From: a bacterium | GTDB lineage: Bacteria > Krumholzibacteriota > Krumholzibacteriia > LZORAL124-64-63 | Direction: 5' to 3' | NCBI GenBank assembly: GCA_016703265.1 | Contig: JADJCK010000007.1 | Span: 398,597-462,596, forward strand | Length of the DNA: 64,000 nucleotides | Shown: positions 33,812 to 42,711 of the stretch, piece by piece | How the letters are laid out: every line of letters begins with the position of its first letter | Numbering within the stretch: the first letter of the stretch is position 1 | The notes under the pieces: generated by a model | Seen by the model: only the letters and a program-made list of their open reading frames with translations | The model's database searches: none | Told to the model about the DNA's origin: nothing | Translations under genes and position numbers: made by a program

Positions 33812-35215
33812 CTACGACATGCGCACCCAGCGCACCAGGGTGCGGAAGCTGGGCGGCTTGCCCGTCATGAGCAGGCCGATGCGGAACACCTTGGCCGCGA
33901 ACCACAGCGCACCGGCGGCGCCGGCGGCGGCGACAAGCACGCTCAGCCACACCTGCCAGGTCGGCGGCGGCGAACTCGAGCTCATGCGCAGCAGCATCGC
34001 GTAGAGGTTGACCGGCGGCAGGAAGCTCATCGCCACCGCCAGCGCGCCGTCCGGGTGGCGGGTGATGGGCAGCCAGAGCAGCCACGGCAGCATGTTCATC
34101 ATCATCACCGGGCTCATCAGCGTGCCGGCCTCGCTCACGTCGTTCACGGCGGCGCCGATGGCGCCCATCAGGCCGGCCATCATCGCGTAGGAGAGGATGT
34201 AGAACACCACGAGCCAGACCAGGAGCAGGGGGTCGACGAGGTCCAGTACGGCGAACGAAGCCAGAGTGGCCAGTCCCATCGCCGCGTAGATCCCGAGCAT
34301 CACCAGGCCCACGCCCATCTGGGCGAGGATCTTGCCGGTCATCAGTTCCAGGGGCGAAGCCGCGGCGAGCAGCACCTCGACCACGCGGCTCGACTTGTCC
34401 TCGACGGTGTTGGTCATCAGCTGCGAGCCCGTCGACATGACCGACATCAGCAGCAACGCCATGAATCCCGCCGGCACCAGCAGGTTCAGCGCCTCGTGCG
34501 ATTTCCGCTCGCCCTCGGGCGTCACCACGCGGGTGTTGGCACCGGACACCTCCGTCATCGCCGACACCAGTCCCGGTTCCAGGCCGGCGGCCGCGATGCG
34601 CGCCTCGACCAGCGTGCGGGCCAGTGCGCCGCGCAGTTCGTCCTGCAGGCGGTCGTCCAGCTTCGGCGGCACGTACAGGTCGTAGGCGCCGTAGGTCCCG
34701 CCCGCTGCCGTGACGGCCGTGGCGTGGATCACGACCAGGGCGACCGCAGCGCCGGTGTCGGCGGCGGAGGCGCGTGTGCGCCCGGCCAGGCGCGTCTTCC
34801 AGGCCTCGAGCGAATCCTCGCCGGCGACGACCAGCCTCAGCCGCGGGGCCTCGCCCATGGCCGTCGCGAGCGCCTGCTCCATGGCGGCAGAGGCCGCCGC
34901 GCCGCCCACGGCCTGCGCACCTTCAGGCAGTCGGGTCGCGATCTCCTCGCGCATGCGCGTACCCGCATCGAGCCGTCGACGGGCCATCGAGGTCGGCGAC
35001 AATTCGCGTTCCAGGAGCGGTGCGATGGTGCCCGTGGGGTCACTGACGGCGACGATACCGACGACGCGCGGCGCTCGCTCGTCCATCATGCGCGGCATCA
35101 CGAACGTCATCAGGGCGATGATCGCCGGCAGCACCAGCACGCCGATGACGAAACTGCGGGTCATGACCGTGGCGGCGAACTCGCGCCGGGCGACCCAGCC
35201 GATCTTCTTCAGCAT
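33812..35215 (-). CDS. ABC-2 type transporter permease (NatB-like)
   Basis: A 467-residue permease with an N-terminal membrane helix (RSFVIGVLVLPAIIALMTFVM), a large soluble extracytoplasmic domain (residues about 45-235) and five to six C-terminal helices (GFMALLLMSVMSTGSQLMTNTVEDKSSRV then several hydrophobic stretches). This is the layout of NatB/ABC-2 exporters. The start overlaps the ATPase stop by 7 nt, so the two subunits are coupled. The substrate is unknown; homologues export Na+ or lipids/drugs. Confidence 0.85.
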   Translation of the reverse strand: MLKKIGWVARREFAATVMTRSFVIGVLVLPAIIALMTFVMPRMMDERAPRVVGIVAVSDPTGTIAPLLERELSPTSMARRRLDAGTRMREEIATRLPEGAQAVGGAAASAAMEQALATAMGEAPRLRLVVAGEDSLEAWKTRLAGRTRASAADTGAAVALVVIHATAVTAAGGTYGAYDLYVPPKLDDRLQDELRGALARTLVEARIAAAGLEPGLVSAMTEVSGANTRVVTPEGERKSHEALNLLVPAGFMALLLMSVMSTGSQLMTNTVEDKSSRVVEVLLAAASPLELMTGKILAQMGVGLVMLGIYAAMGLATLASFAVLDLVDPLLLVWLVVFYILSYAMMAGLMGAIGAAVNDVSEAGTLMSPVMMMNMLPWLLWLPITRHPDGALAVAMSFLPPVNLYAMLLRMSSSSPPPTWQVWLSVLVAAAGAAGALWFAAKVFRIGLLMTGKPPSFRTLVRWVRMS

Positions 35216-36141
35216 GAGGTGCGCTCCCGCGTGACGATGCGGACGAACACGTCTTCCAGTGTCGGTCGCAGCAGTTCGACGCGCCGGCTGGGCAGCGCGC
35301 CCGCCACCGCCGCCACGGCGGCAGCGGGATCGGCCTCGGGACGCAGCGTGACGCGAACTCCGGCCGCGTCGTGCGCAACGGCGGCCACGCATGCCAGCGC
35401 CGCCACGGGCCCCAGGTCGGGCTCGGCGGCAAGCGGCTCGCATTCGACCTGGCGGGATTCGGCCTGGCCGCGGATCGCAGCCAGCGAATCGTCGAGGACC
35501 TTGCGGCCGCGATCGATCATCACGATGCGGTCGCACAACTGCTCGGCCTGCGCCATCTGGTGGGTCGAGAACAGGATCGTGGCGCCGCGCGCGTGCTGTT
35601 CAAGGAAGAGGTCGCGCAGCAGGCGCGTGCTGACCGGGTCCAGTCCGCTGAACGGTTCGTCGAGGATCAGCAACTGCGGTTCGTTGAGGACCGCGGCGAT
35701 GAACTGCACCTTCTGCTGCATGCCCTTCGAGAGTTCCTCGCACTTCTTGTCGGCCACGCCGGCCAGCTCGACGCGCTCCAGCCAGTGCGTCACGCGACGG
35801 TCGAGGTCGCCCGAGGGCACGCTCTTGAGGTGCCCCATGAAGCGGAGGAAAGCGCCGACCTTCATCTTGCGGTACAGGCCGCGGTCTTCGGGCAGGTAAC
35901 CGAGGCGGTCCTTCGCGTCGAGCGCGCGCCGGCAGCCGAGCACTTCCAGTTCGCCGCTGTCGGGGAACTGGATGGCCATGATCATGCGGATCGTCGTCGT
36001 CTTGCCGGCCCCGTTCGGGCCGATGAAGCCGCAGAGCGAGCCGGTGGGCACGTCGAGGTCGAGGTCGGTGACCGCCGCGGTGGACCCGAAGGTCTTGGTC
36101 ACCGCGCTCAGGCGCACGGCAGTGTTCACGTCGGGAATCAT
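35209..36141 (-). CDS. ABC transporter ATP-binding protein (NatA-like)
   Basis: A 310-residue ATPase. Walker A is GPNGAGKTT (residues 41-49), the signature is ELSKGMQQKV, Walker B is QLLILDEPFSGLD, and the switch His is in FSTHQM. A C-terminal DUF4162-type domain (about residues 225-310) is usual in NatA-like subunits. It pairs with the overlapping downstream permease. A GC-rich hairpin separates it from the S9 peptidase gene upstream, so the two-gene unit probably has its own promoter in the short gap. Confidence 0.93.
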   Translation of the reverse strand: MIPDVNTAVRLSAVTKTFGSTAAVTDLDLDVPTGSLCGFIGPNGAGKTTTIRMIMAIQFPDSGELEVLGCRRALDAKDRLGYLPEDRGLYRKMKVGAFLRFMGHLKSVPSGDLDRRVTHWLERVELAGVADKKCEELSKGMQQKVQFIAAVLNEPQLLILDEPFSGLDPVSTRLLRDLFLEQHARGATILFSTHQMAQAEQLCDRIVMIDRGRKVLDDSLAAIRGQAESRQVECEPLAAEPDLGPVAALACVAAVAHDAAGVRVTLRPEADPAAAVAAVAGALPSRRVELLRPTLEDVFVRIVTRERTSC

Positions 36142-36168
36142 CCTTGGTCCGGGAATCCGTGTGGGGCG

Positions 36169-36198
36169 GGGCGGGGACGGTGATCGCCGTCCCCGCCC
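36169..36198 (-). terminator. GC-rich hairpin after the S9 peptidase gene
   Basis: Twelve-base perfect arms (36187-36198 and 36169-36180) with a six-base loop begin 16 nt after the S9 stop. There is no U-run, so it is an imperfect intrinsic terminator or an RNA 3' stabiliser. Confidence 0.55.
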
Positions 36199-36213
36199 GC
36201 CTGTCCGCCCTCG

Positions 36214-38301
36214 CTAGTTGGTGGCGCCGGCCGCGGGGGCGGGCGCCTTGTCGAGCGTCACCTGGCTGACGTCGACGGTGATGGCCGCCAGCGCGGCGGT
36301 GGTCTCCTCGCTCATGGTCTCCTGCGCCCGGCCACCGAGGTGCCTGGCCAGGAACTTCTCCATGGCGGCGGCCAGAGCCAGCCGATTGCCCGGCGCGCGG
36401 AAGCCGTGGCCCTCGTCACCGGCCACCAGGTACTCGACCGGCTTCTGCTTCTGGCGCAGCGCGACGACGATCTGGTCGGACTCGTGCTGCTTCACGCGCG
36501 GGTCGTTGGCGCCGTGCACCACCAGCAGCGGGGCCTTGATGTTCTCGCACTGGAACAACGGCGAACGGTCGATCAGGTCCTGGCGTTCGGCCTCGATGGA
36601 CGGGTTGCCCACGCGGAGGTAGAACGAGCCCTCGAGGAACGGCTTCCAGTACTCGGGGAAGCTCTCGATGAGGGTCACCAGGTTCGAGGGTCCCACGTAC
36701 GGCACGCCGCACGCGTACAGGTCGGGCGTGTAGGTCACGCCGGCCAGGGTCGCGTAGCCGCCGTAGCTGCCGCCGAAGATGCCCACGCGCTTCGGGTCGG
36801 CAATGCCCTGCGCGATCAGCCACTGCACGGCGTCGGTGACGTCGTGCTGCATGGCGCCCGTGCCCCACTCGCGGTTGCCGGCATTCAGGTAGCGCTTGCC
36901 GTAGCCGGTCGAGGCGCGGTAGTTCACCTGCATGACCGCATAGCCGCGGTTGGCGAGGAACTGCGCGTACGGCTCGTAGCCCCAGAAGTCGCGCGCCCAC
37001 GGGCCGCCGTGGATGTACATGACCACCGGCAGGTTCTTTTCGCCGAGGCCCTTGGGCAGGGTCAGGTAGCCGTGGATCTTCATGCCGTCCCGCGCCGTGT
37101 AGGTGACCGGGCGCATGTGCGCGAGGTCGCCGGAGGGCAGGTCGGGACGCGCCTTGTAGACGAGAGTCGCCGCCGCCGACTTCGCGTCATACAGGTAGAC
37201 GGAGCCCGGGTCGACGTCGCTGTGCACGGCCACGAGCAGCCGGCTCATGTCGTCGGTCATGCCGGTGACGGCCAGTTCCCCCTCGGGCATCGCCTTGCGC
37301 AGCGCGTCCCAGAGCTTCTGCGCCTCGGCGGTCTTCGGGTACACGCGGTCGCGATCGCCGGTGTACGAAGTGGCGATCAGTTCGTCGGTCTGCGGGTGGA
37401 AGACACCGCCGCTGAAGTCGACCTCGCCCTCGGGATCCTGCTCGACAAAGGTCCAGGTACCCGTCTCGACGTCCAGCAGCATCAGCCGCGCCAGGTCGAT
37501 GTCGGCGCCGATGTTGGTCGAGATGTAGCACTGCCGGCCGTCGGGATGGAACTGCAACGGCGTGATGTCCTCCTCGAACGTGGCCGAGGCGATGGGCTCG
37601 AGGCCCTGCAGGCCCACGCGCAGCAGGTCGCCGCCGCCGCCGGGCTTCTCCTTCCAGGCCAGGCGCAGCTGGCCCTCGTTGTCGAAGACCCAGGCCCCGA
37701 CTTCCTCCTTGTTCTCGCGCACGAGCTTCCGCTGCCCGGTCGAGATCTCCACCCGGTAGATGTCGTGGAAGCGCGGGTCGCGTTCGTTCAGGCCGACCAT
37801 CATCACGTCCGGCAGGCTGCGCGGCATCGACAGGATCTGCGCGCGCACACCGGGCGCCGATGTCAGGTCGCGGGCCTGGGGAACGTTGGCCTCGCCCTGC
37901 GGGGCGCCGGCCGGGTCCACGGCCCAGACGTGGAAGTTCTCGTCGCCGTCCCGGTCCTGGACGTAGAGGACGTAGCGCCCGTCGCGGCTCCAGAAGTAGC
38001 CGGGCACCGGGCGCTTGTCGGCGGTTACCGGGCGGGCGGCCGTGAACGGCTCGTCGGCACCCTTGACCCAGATGTTGCGCGCACCGTTGTGCGGCTTGAG
38101 GAAGCTCAGCCACTTGCCGTCGGGAGACAGCTGCGAGCCCGAGATTTCCGGGTCGCCGAAGAACAGTTCGCGGTCGATCAGGGGTGCGGGCGCCTCGGCG
38201 ACGGTCGTGGCCGGCGGCGGCGACTTCTTGCCGCAACCGCCGATGGCCAGGACCGCCGCGACCAGGGATACGGCGGCCAGGCAGGGCAGGAGCTTCTTCA
38301 T
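36214..38301 (-). CDS. S9-family peptidase lipoprotein (prolyl oligopeptidase / acylaminoacyl peptidase type)
   Basis: A 695-residue serine peptidase. The lipoprotein signal ends VLAIGGCGKK (lipobox Cys about residue 23). An N-terminal beta-propeller (residues about 45-430) has repeats of the SPDGKWLSF type. The C-terminal alpha/beta-hydrolase domain has the nucleophile GGSYGG near 509, the Asp in HGANDPRVK near 600 and the His in GDEGHGF near 632. It should cleave short peptides in the periplasm. A second S9 enzyme is at 55296-57341. Confidence 0.93.
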   Translation of the reverse strand: MKKLLPCLAAVSLVAAVLAIGGCGKKSPPPATTVAEAPAPLIDRELFFGDPEISGSQLSPDGKWLSFLKPHNGARNIWVKGADEPFTAARPVTADKRPVPGYFWSRDGRYVLYVQDRDGDENFHVWAVDPAGAPQGEANVPQARDLTSAPGVRAQILSMPRSLPDVMMVGLNERDPRFHDIYRVEISTGQRKLVRENKEEVGAWVFDNEGQLRLAWKEKPGGGGDLLRVGLQGLEPIASATFEEDITPLQFHPDGRQCYISTNIGADIDLARLMLLDVETGTWTFVEQDPEGEVDFSGGVFHPQTDELIATSYTGDRDRVYPKTAEAQKLWDALRKAMPEGELAVTGMTDDMSRLLVAVHSDVDPGSVYLYDAKSAAATLVYKARPDLPSGDLAHMRPVTYTARDGMKIHGYLTLPKGLGEKNLPVVMYIHGGPWARDFWGYEPYAQFLANRGYAVMQVNYRASTGYGKRYLNAGNREWGTGAMQHDVTDAVQWLIAQGIADPKRVGIFGGSYGGYATLAGVTYTPDLYACGVPYVGPSNLVTLIESFPEYWKPFLEGSFYLRVGNPSIEAERQDLIDRSPLFQCENIKAPLLVVHGANDPRVKQHESDQIVVALRQKQKPVEYLVAGDEGHGFRAPGNRLALAAAMEKFLARHLGGRAQETMSEETTAALAAITVDVSQVTLDKAPAPAAGATN

Positions 38302-38433
38302 GGAATTCCTCCAGGGCGGGGACGGTGACAGGTGGCCGGGGCGGCAGGCGGCAAGACCACGCCGCCGCGCCGGGACCGTCCCCTGCTACGAGCCGGGGCG
38401 GCCAAAGGTTCGCCGGAAAATCGGGCCGCCCGG

Positions 38434-39612
38434 TCAGGCCACCGGCAACGGTTCGTCGGGCCGGCTTTCGGTCTCGACGAGATCGATGCCGCGGCGCCGC
38501 AGTTCGGCGGCCATGTCCTGCCCCGGCACGATCAGTTCCTGGCAGCAGGCCCCGACGGCGTCCAGCGTTCCTGAGGCCAGCATACGCGCGATGATCGCGG
38601 CCGGGAAGCCCGTCATGCGCATCATCGCCGACAGGCCGGTGGCGTCGTCGTGCCGGTCGATGATGCGCACCGCCAGCCGCTTCGGTTCGCCCGCGGCATC
38701 CCAGCCCTCGGCCACGACCAGCACGAGCACCGCGTCCGGGCCGGGCATCTCGAGCGCGTTCTTCAGCCGGTTGGCCAGCATCTGGCGCGGGCTCACCTCG
38801 CCGCCCGGGAAGGCCAGCGGCCGGTCGTCGGTCAGCCCCAGCTCGCGCAGCAGGCGGAACTGGGCGCAGTGGCCCTTGTAGCGGATGGTCTTGTAGTCCA
38901 GTTCGGGCACGCGGCCGGCCAGCGTCTGCGGCAGCGTGGAGGTGCCGCCGCTGGTCTGGAACGCCTCGAGTTCGCCGAACGGCTCAGGGAAGGTGAGGGT
39001 CTCCAACTCGGTGAGCGAGGGCACGGTATCGAGCCTGCCGCCGCGAATGACCACTGCCGGCTCGATGTACTCATTGATCAGGCCCTCGACCGAGAACACG
39101 ATCTTGTAGTTCATCGGTGGGCGCGGCTGCAGGGGCAAACCTCCGACGCGCAGGCGCAACGAAGCCGTTTTCGCGAGCCGCGTCGTCAGCCAGTAGCCGA
39201 GGATGCCGGCCAGGCCCGGTGCCAGGCCGCAGTCCGGCACGATGGCCACGCCCGCATCGCGGGCCGCCGCATCCAGGGCGAATTCGCGGGCCACGACGTC
39301 GTTGTTGCCCCCGAGGTCCAGGAAGTGCGCGCGCTGCCCGATGGCCTGGCTGGCCAGGGGCACGTTGTACCAGTAGTTGACGGCGCTGATGACGACATCG
39401 GCTTCCTTCATCAGCGGGGCGAGGAACGCCTGGTCCTGCACATAACCGGGCGCCACGCGGAACCGGGCGTCGCCGAAGCGGGCCGCAAGGCGTTCCAGCG
39501 AGTCGGCGTCCGAGTCCACGGCCACCAGGCCCGTGGTGCCCTCGGCGTGGCGGAGCAGGTCGTGGGCGATGGCCGTGCCCTGCAGGCCGGCACCGAGCAG
39601 AAGGTACTTCAT
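38434..39612 (-). CDS. Saccharopine dehydrogenase-family oxidoreductase
   Basis: A 392-residue NAD(P)-dependent enzyme. The Rossmann motif is YLLLGAGLQGTAIAHDLL at the N-terminus, followed by VVISAVNYWYNVPLA, HFLDLGGNND and the family stretch VPDCGLAPGLAGILG. The C-terminal substrate domain includes YKTIRYKGHCAQFRLL, as in saccharopine dehydrogenase C-domains. Lysine 6-dehydrogenase and carboxynorspermidine dehydrogenase belong to the same group; I cannot choose between these. GGAGAG precedes ATG 39612. It is divergent from the fumarase genes. Confidence 0.85.
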   Translation of the reverse strand: MKYLLLGAGLQGTAIAHDLLRHAEGTTGLVAVDSDADSLERLAARFGDARFRVAPGYVQDQAFLAPLMKEADVVISAVNYWYNVPLASQAIGQRAHFLDLGGNNDVVAREFALDAAARDAGVAIVPDCGLAPGLAGILGYWLTTRLAKTASLRLRVGGLPLQPRPPMNYKIVFSVEGLINEYIEPAVVIRGGRLDTVPSLTELETLTFPEPFGELEAFQTSGGTSTLPQTLAGRVPELDYKTIRYKGHCAQFRLLRELGLTDDRPLAFPGGEVSPRQMLANRLKNALEMPGPDAVLVLVVAEGWDAAGEPKRLAVRIIDRHDDATGLSAMMRMTGFPAAIIARMLASGTLDAVGACCQELIVPGQDMAAELRRRGIDLVETESRPDEPLPVA

Positions 39613-39739
39613 GTCGCTCTCCGGGGTTGGGAGCGGGCCGACGGCAGGCCGGGCCCGTGGCGCCATGATAAGCGCGGTCCGGCCGCCGGTCACGCGGCAA
39701 GGGCGGTATCCGGGGCTGCGCCCGGCTTCGCCCGCGCGG

Positions 39740-39768
39740 TTGACCGCCTGCGGGGGCGGGGCTACTAT
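39740..39768 (+). promoter_or_regulatory. Sigma-70-type promoter of the fumarase operon
   Basis: TTGACC (39740-39745), a 17-nt spacer and TACTAT (39763-39768) give a near-consensus housekeeping promoter. Transcription would start near 39775, leaving a leader of about 50 nt to ATG 39828. Confidence 0.6.
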
Positions 39769-39827
39769 CCCCGGGCGGGCCGCCGGCCCCTGTTCCCACC
39801 CGTTCCATCACCCCCAAGGAGCGTTCC

Positions 39828-40718
39828 ATGGACGCCAGGGTATTGCAGAAGAACCTGCTCGAGCTGATACGCCGCACCTCGGCAGAACTGCCGACCGACG
39901 TGGTGCGCGCCGTCGAGGCGGGCGCCCGCCGCGAGAAGCCGGGCTCGAACGCCCGCTACGCGCTCGAGGTGATCCGCGACAACATCGTGATGGCCAAGGA
40001 CAAGTCGCAGCCGCTGTGCCAGGACACGGGCACCATCATCTGCTACGCCGAGCTGCCGAAGTGGTGCGACGAGAAGACCTTCCGCAAGGCCTACGAGAAG
40101 GCCGTCGTTGAGGCGACACGCGTGGGCTACCTGCGGCAGAATTCGGTCGACTCCGTCACCGGCGCGAACTCGGGCGACAACCTCGGCCCCGGTAACCCGT
40201 CGTTCCACTTCCACCAGGCCAGCGGGAAGTCGCTCACGGTCCGCATGATGCTCAAGGGCGGCGGCTGCGAGAACGTGAGCACGCAGTACAGCCTGCCCGA
40301 CACGAAGCTGGGCGCCGGTCGCGACCTGGAAGGTGTACGTCGCGTGGTGCTCGACGGCGTGCTGCAGGCGCAGGGCAAGGGCTGCGGGCCGGGCATTCTC
40401 GGCGTGTGCATCGGCGGCGACCGCGGCACCGGCTACATCGCGGCCAAGGAGACCCTCTTCCGCGAACTCGACGACGTCAACGAGGACGCGCGGCTGGCGA
40501 AGCTCGAGCGACAGATCATGAAGGAAGGCAATGGCCTTGGGGTGGGGCCGATGGGCTTCGGCGGGGCCACCACGCTGCTGGGCGTCAAGATCACGCATCG
40601 CAATCGCGTGCCCGCGTCGTTCTTCGTCTCGATCGCGTACATGTGCTGGGCCTTCCGGCGCAACGGGTTCGTGCTCTCGGAGAGCGGGCGCATCTCGCGC
40701 TGGCTCTACGAATCCTAG
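39828..40718 (+). CDS. Class I fumarate hydratase, alpha (N-terminal) subunit
   Basis: A 296-residue iron-sulfur subunit of two-subunit class I fumarase, which interconverts fumarate and malate in the TCA cycle. The three [4Fe-4S] cysteines are visible: Cys64 (QPLCQDTG), Cys147 (GGGCENVS) and Cys186 (GKGCGPG). A tartrate dehydratase alpha subunit is the main alternative; the pairing and motifs fit fumarase better. AAGGAG precedes ATG 39828. The beta subunit follows after 12 nt. Confidence 0.9.
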   Translation: MDARVLQKNLLELIRRTSAELPTDVVRAVEAGARREKPGSNARYALEVIRDNIVMAKDKSQPLCQDTGTIICYAELPKWCDEKTFRKAYEKAVVEATRVGYLRQNSVDSVTGANSGDNLGPGNPSFHFHQASGKSLTVRMMLKGGGCENVSTQYSLPDTKLGAGRDLEGVRRVVLDGVLQAQGKGCGPGILGVCIGGDRGTGYIAAKETLFRELDDVNEDARLAKLERQIMKEGNGLGVGPMGFGGATTLLGVKITHRNRVPASFFVSIAYMCWAFRRNGFVLSESGRISRWLYES

Positions 40719-40730
40719 GAGGCTGGGATC

Positions 40731-41297
40731 ATGCTGCTGGAAGCCCCGTTCACCGAAGCCAAGATCCGCGCCCTTCATGTGGGCGACATGGTGGAGATCA
40801 CCGGGCTGATCTTCACCGGGCGCGATGCGGTGCACAAATACCTTCACGACGGCGGCAAGCCGCCGGTCGACCTGAAGGACAGTATCATCTACCATTGCGG
40901 CCCCGTCGTGGTGAAGGAAGGCGGCAAGTGGGTCGTCAAGGCCGCCGGTCCGACCACCAGCATCCGCGAGGAGCCCTACCAGGGCCCGCTCATGGAGCAG
41001 TACGGTATCCGCGCCGTCATCGGCAAGGGCGGCATGGGGCCCAAGACGCTGCAGTACTGCCAGAAGGTGGGTGGCGTTTACCTGCACGCAGTGGGCGGCG
41101 CTGCGCAGGTGCTGGCCGAGCGGGTCGTGGCGGTCAAGGGCGTGCACCTGGCCGAGAAGTTCGGTTCGCCGGAGGCGATCTGGGAGTTCCAGGTCGAGCG
41201 CTTCCCGGCCGTGGTGACGATGGACTCCCACGGGCAGTCCCTGCACGCGCAGGTACTGGAGGAGTCCACCGCGAAGTTCAAGCAGCTGCTGGGCTGA
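40731..41297 (+). CDS. Class I fumarate hydratase, beta (C-terminal) subunit
   Basis: A 188-residue swivel domain of the two-subunit fumarase. Family blocks are VEITGLIFTGRDAVHKYL, YHCGPVVVKEGGKWVVKAAGPTTS, GKGGMGPKTLQYCQKVGGVYLHAVGGAAQ, and the C-terminal MDSHGQSLH. AGGAGG stands just before ATG 40731. It forms the substrate site with the alpha subunit encoded directly upstream. Confidence 0.9.
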   Translation: MLLEAPFTEAKIRALHVGDMVEITGLIFTGRDAVHKYLHDGGKPPVDLKDSIIYHCGPVVVKEGGKWVVKAAGPTTSIREEPYQGPLMEQYGIRAVIGKGGMGPKTLQYCQKVGGVYLHAVGGAAQVLAERVVAVKGVHLAEKFGSPEAIWEFQVERFPAVVTMDSHGQSLHAQVLEESTAKFKQLLG

Positions 41298-41310
41298 CGG
41301 GAGAACCGAC

Positions 41311-42711
41311 TTGTCCCTGGATCCGCATCTGGTAGAGCCCTCGGAGGCCGTCGGCATCCTGTCGGTCGGCGGTGTGCTCAATATCCTGTATCGGCGTCGG
41401 GGGCTTGTGCTCGGTGCCCTGGGCCTGGGCCTGGTTGCCGGCGTGGCCTACGGGCTCATCGTCAAGCCGCTGTACCGCGCCACGGCGCAGGTGCGGCCCG
41501 GCATCGTGGCCTACAACGCCGAGGGCGGGCCCATCCGCGAGACGGCGCTCGAGGACATTGTCGGGTGGTACGAGAAGCGCCTGTACTGGCGTGAATTCCA
41601 GGACCAGCCCGGGTTCTCCTACCTGAAGGTGGCGCCGGTCATCGACGCCGAGTTCGTGCCCAGCCTGAACTTCGTCCAGGGTGGCGACGTCATCACGCTG
41701 ACCAACCTCTCGCACAGCCCGGAGAAGGCCCGCGAGGTACTCGACAGCGGCATCGACGCCTTCAACCGCCAGGCACTCGTCGATTCGCTGGGCAGCAGCC
41801 TGCACCTGACGCAACGCAATGCGCGGCTGAAGATGGAGCGCCTCACGCAGGACATGGTGAAGGTCGATGCCGAGAAGGAACGCACGCAACTGCGCATCGA
41901 GGAGCAGAAGCGGGAATTGACGCTCGTGGGCATGGAGCGTCGCGGCATCGAGCTGGACCTGCAGCGCCTGGCCGAAGAGAACGCCTGGCGCGGGCGCGCG
42001 GTGACCGAGCTGCGCACCGAGTCCGTCGCCGCCCGCGGGCGGGTGGGCGAAGCCGAAAAGCTGCTCGCCATCACCATGCAGACCGAAGCGACGACCGGCG
42101 TCAAGGTGGCCTCCGGCGAGGGAGGCGGTCCGGTCTCCGAGGTGCTGTTGCAGACCGCCAGCCGCGAGCAGGCAGGACGGGCCGGCGAACTGCTGTCCAC
42201 GGTCAACCGCATCTCGCACATGGCCATCAACGCAGCGGTCCGCGCCGACAGCCTCGAGGCCGTCATCAAGGCCAACGACCTGCAGATGCGCCGGCTGCGC
42301 CTGGTCCTGGAGATCGAGCTGGCGAAAAAACAGGCGGATGTCGAACAGAAGATCCGCGACCTCAATATCGTCCTTGAGCGCGACCTTCCCCGTGACCTCG
42401 CCCTGCTGCAGGCGGACTGGCAGGGGGAAAAGACGAAGCTCGACCTGGCCTCGCCGCTGCAGCGCGTCGGGTCGGTCGCCGTCACCGAGAAGCCGGTGCG
42501 ACCGCGCAAGGCGCGGGCCGCGGCCATCCTCGCCTTCATGGGGCTGTGCGGCGGCGTCGCCTTGGCGCTGGCGTGGGAGTACCTGGACAACAACCGCGCG
42601 GTCATCACGGCGCCGCGCCGACCTACCGCCTGGCGCCGCAGAATGGTTGTGCCGCAGAAATTGTGTCCGGCCGCGTCAGGCAATGGCGCGGCTGGCTCTC
42701 TTGGTTTCTAG
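41311..42711 (+). CDS. Wzz/GumC-like chain-length or polysaccharide export protein, 3' end replaced by an insertion sequence
   Basis: A 466-residue inner-membrane protein with two membrane helices near the ends (GLVLGALGLGLVAGVAYGLIV about 31-51; AAAILAFMGLCGGVALALAW about 403-422) and a long periplasmic coiled coil (residues about 175-385, rich in Glu, Arg and Lys). This is the topology of Wzz/GumC polysaccharide co-polymerases. TTG 41311 has GGGAG upstream. The last 22 residues (from about Met445) lie inside the left end of an insertion sequence, so the native C-terminus is lost. No tyrosine-kinase domain or export genes follow. Confidence 0.78.
   Translation: MSLDPHLVEPSEAVGILSVGGVLNILYRRRGLVLGALGLGLVAGVAYGLIVKPLYRATAQVRPGIVAYNAEGGPIRETALEDIVGWYEKRLYWREFQDQPGFSYLKVAPVIDAEFVPSLNFVQGGDVITLTNLSHSPEKAREVLDSGIDAFNRQALVDSLGSSLHLTQRNARLKMERLTQDMVKVDAEKERTQLRIEEQKRELTLVGMERRGIELDLQRLAEENAWRGRAVTELRTESVAARGRVGEAEKLLAITMQTEATTGVKVASGEGGGPVSEVLLQTASREQAGRAGELLSTVNRISHMAINAAVRADSLEAVIKANDLQMRRLRLVLEIELAKKQADVEQKIRDLNIVLERDLPRDLALLQADWQGEKTKLDLASPLQRVGSVAVTEKPVRPRKARAAAILAFMGLCGGVALALAWEYLDNNRAVITAPRRPTAWRRRMVVPQKLCPAASGNGAAGSLGF
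42645..42672 (+). repeat. IS left terminal inverted repeat
   Basis: The 28 bases beginning GGTTGTGCCGCAGAAATTG match the reverse complement of 43831-43858 with three mismatches. Confidence 0.85.
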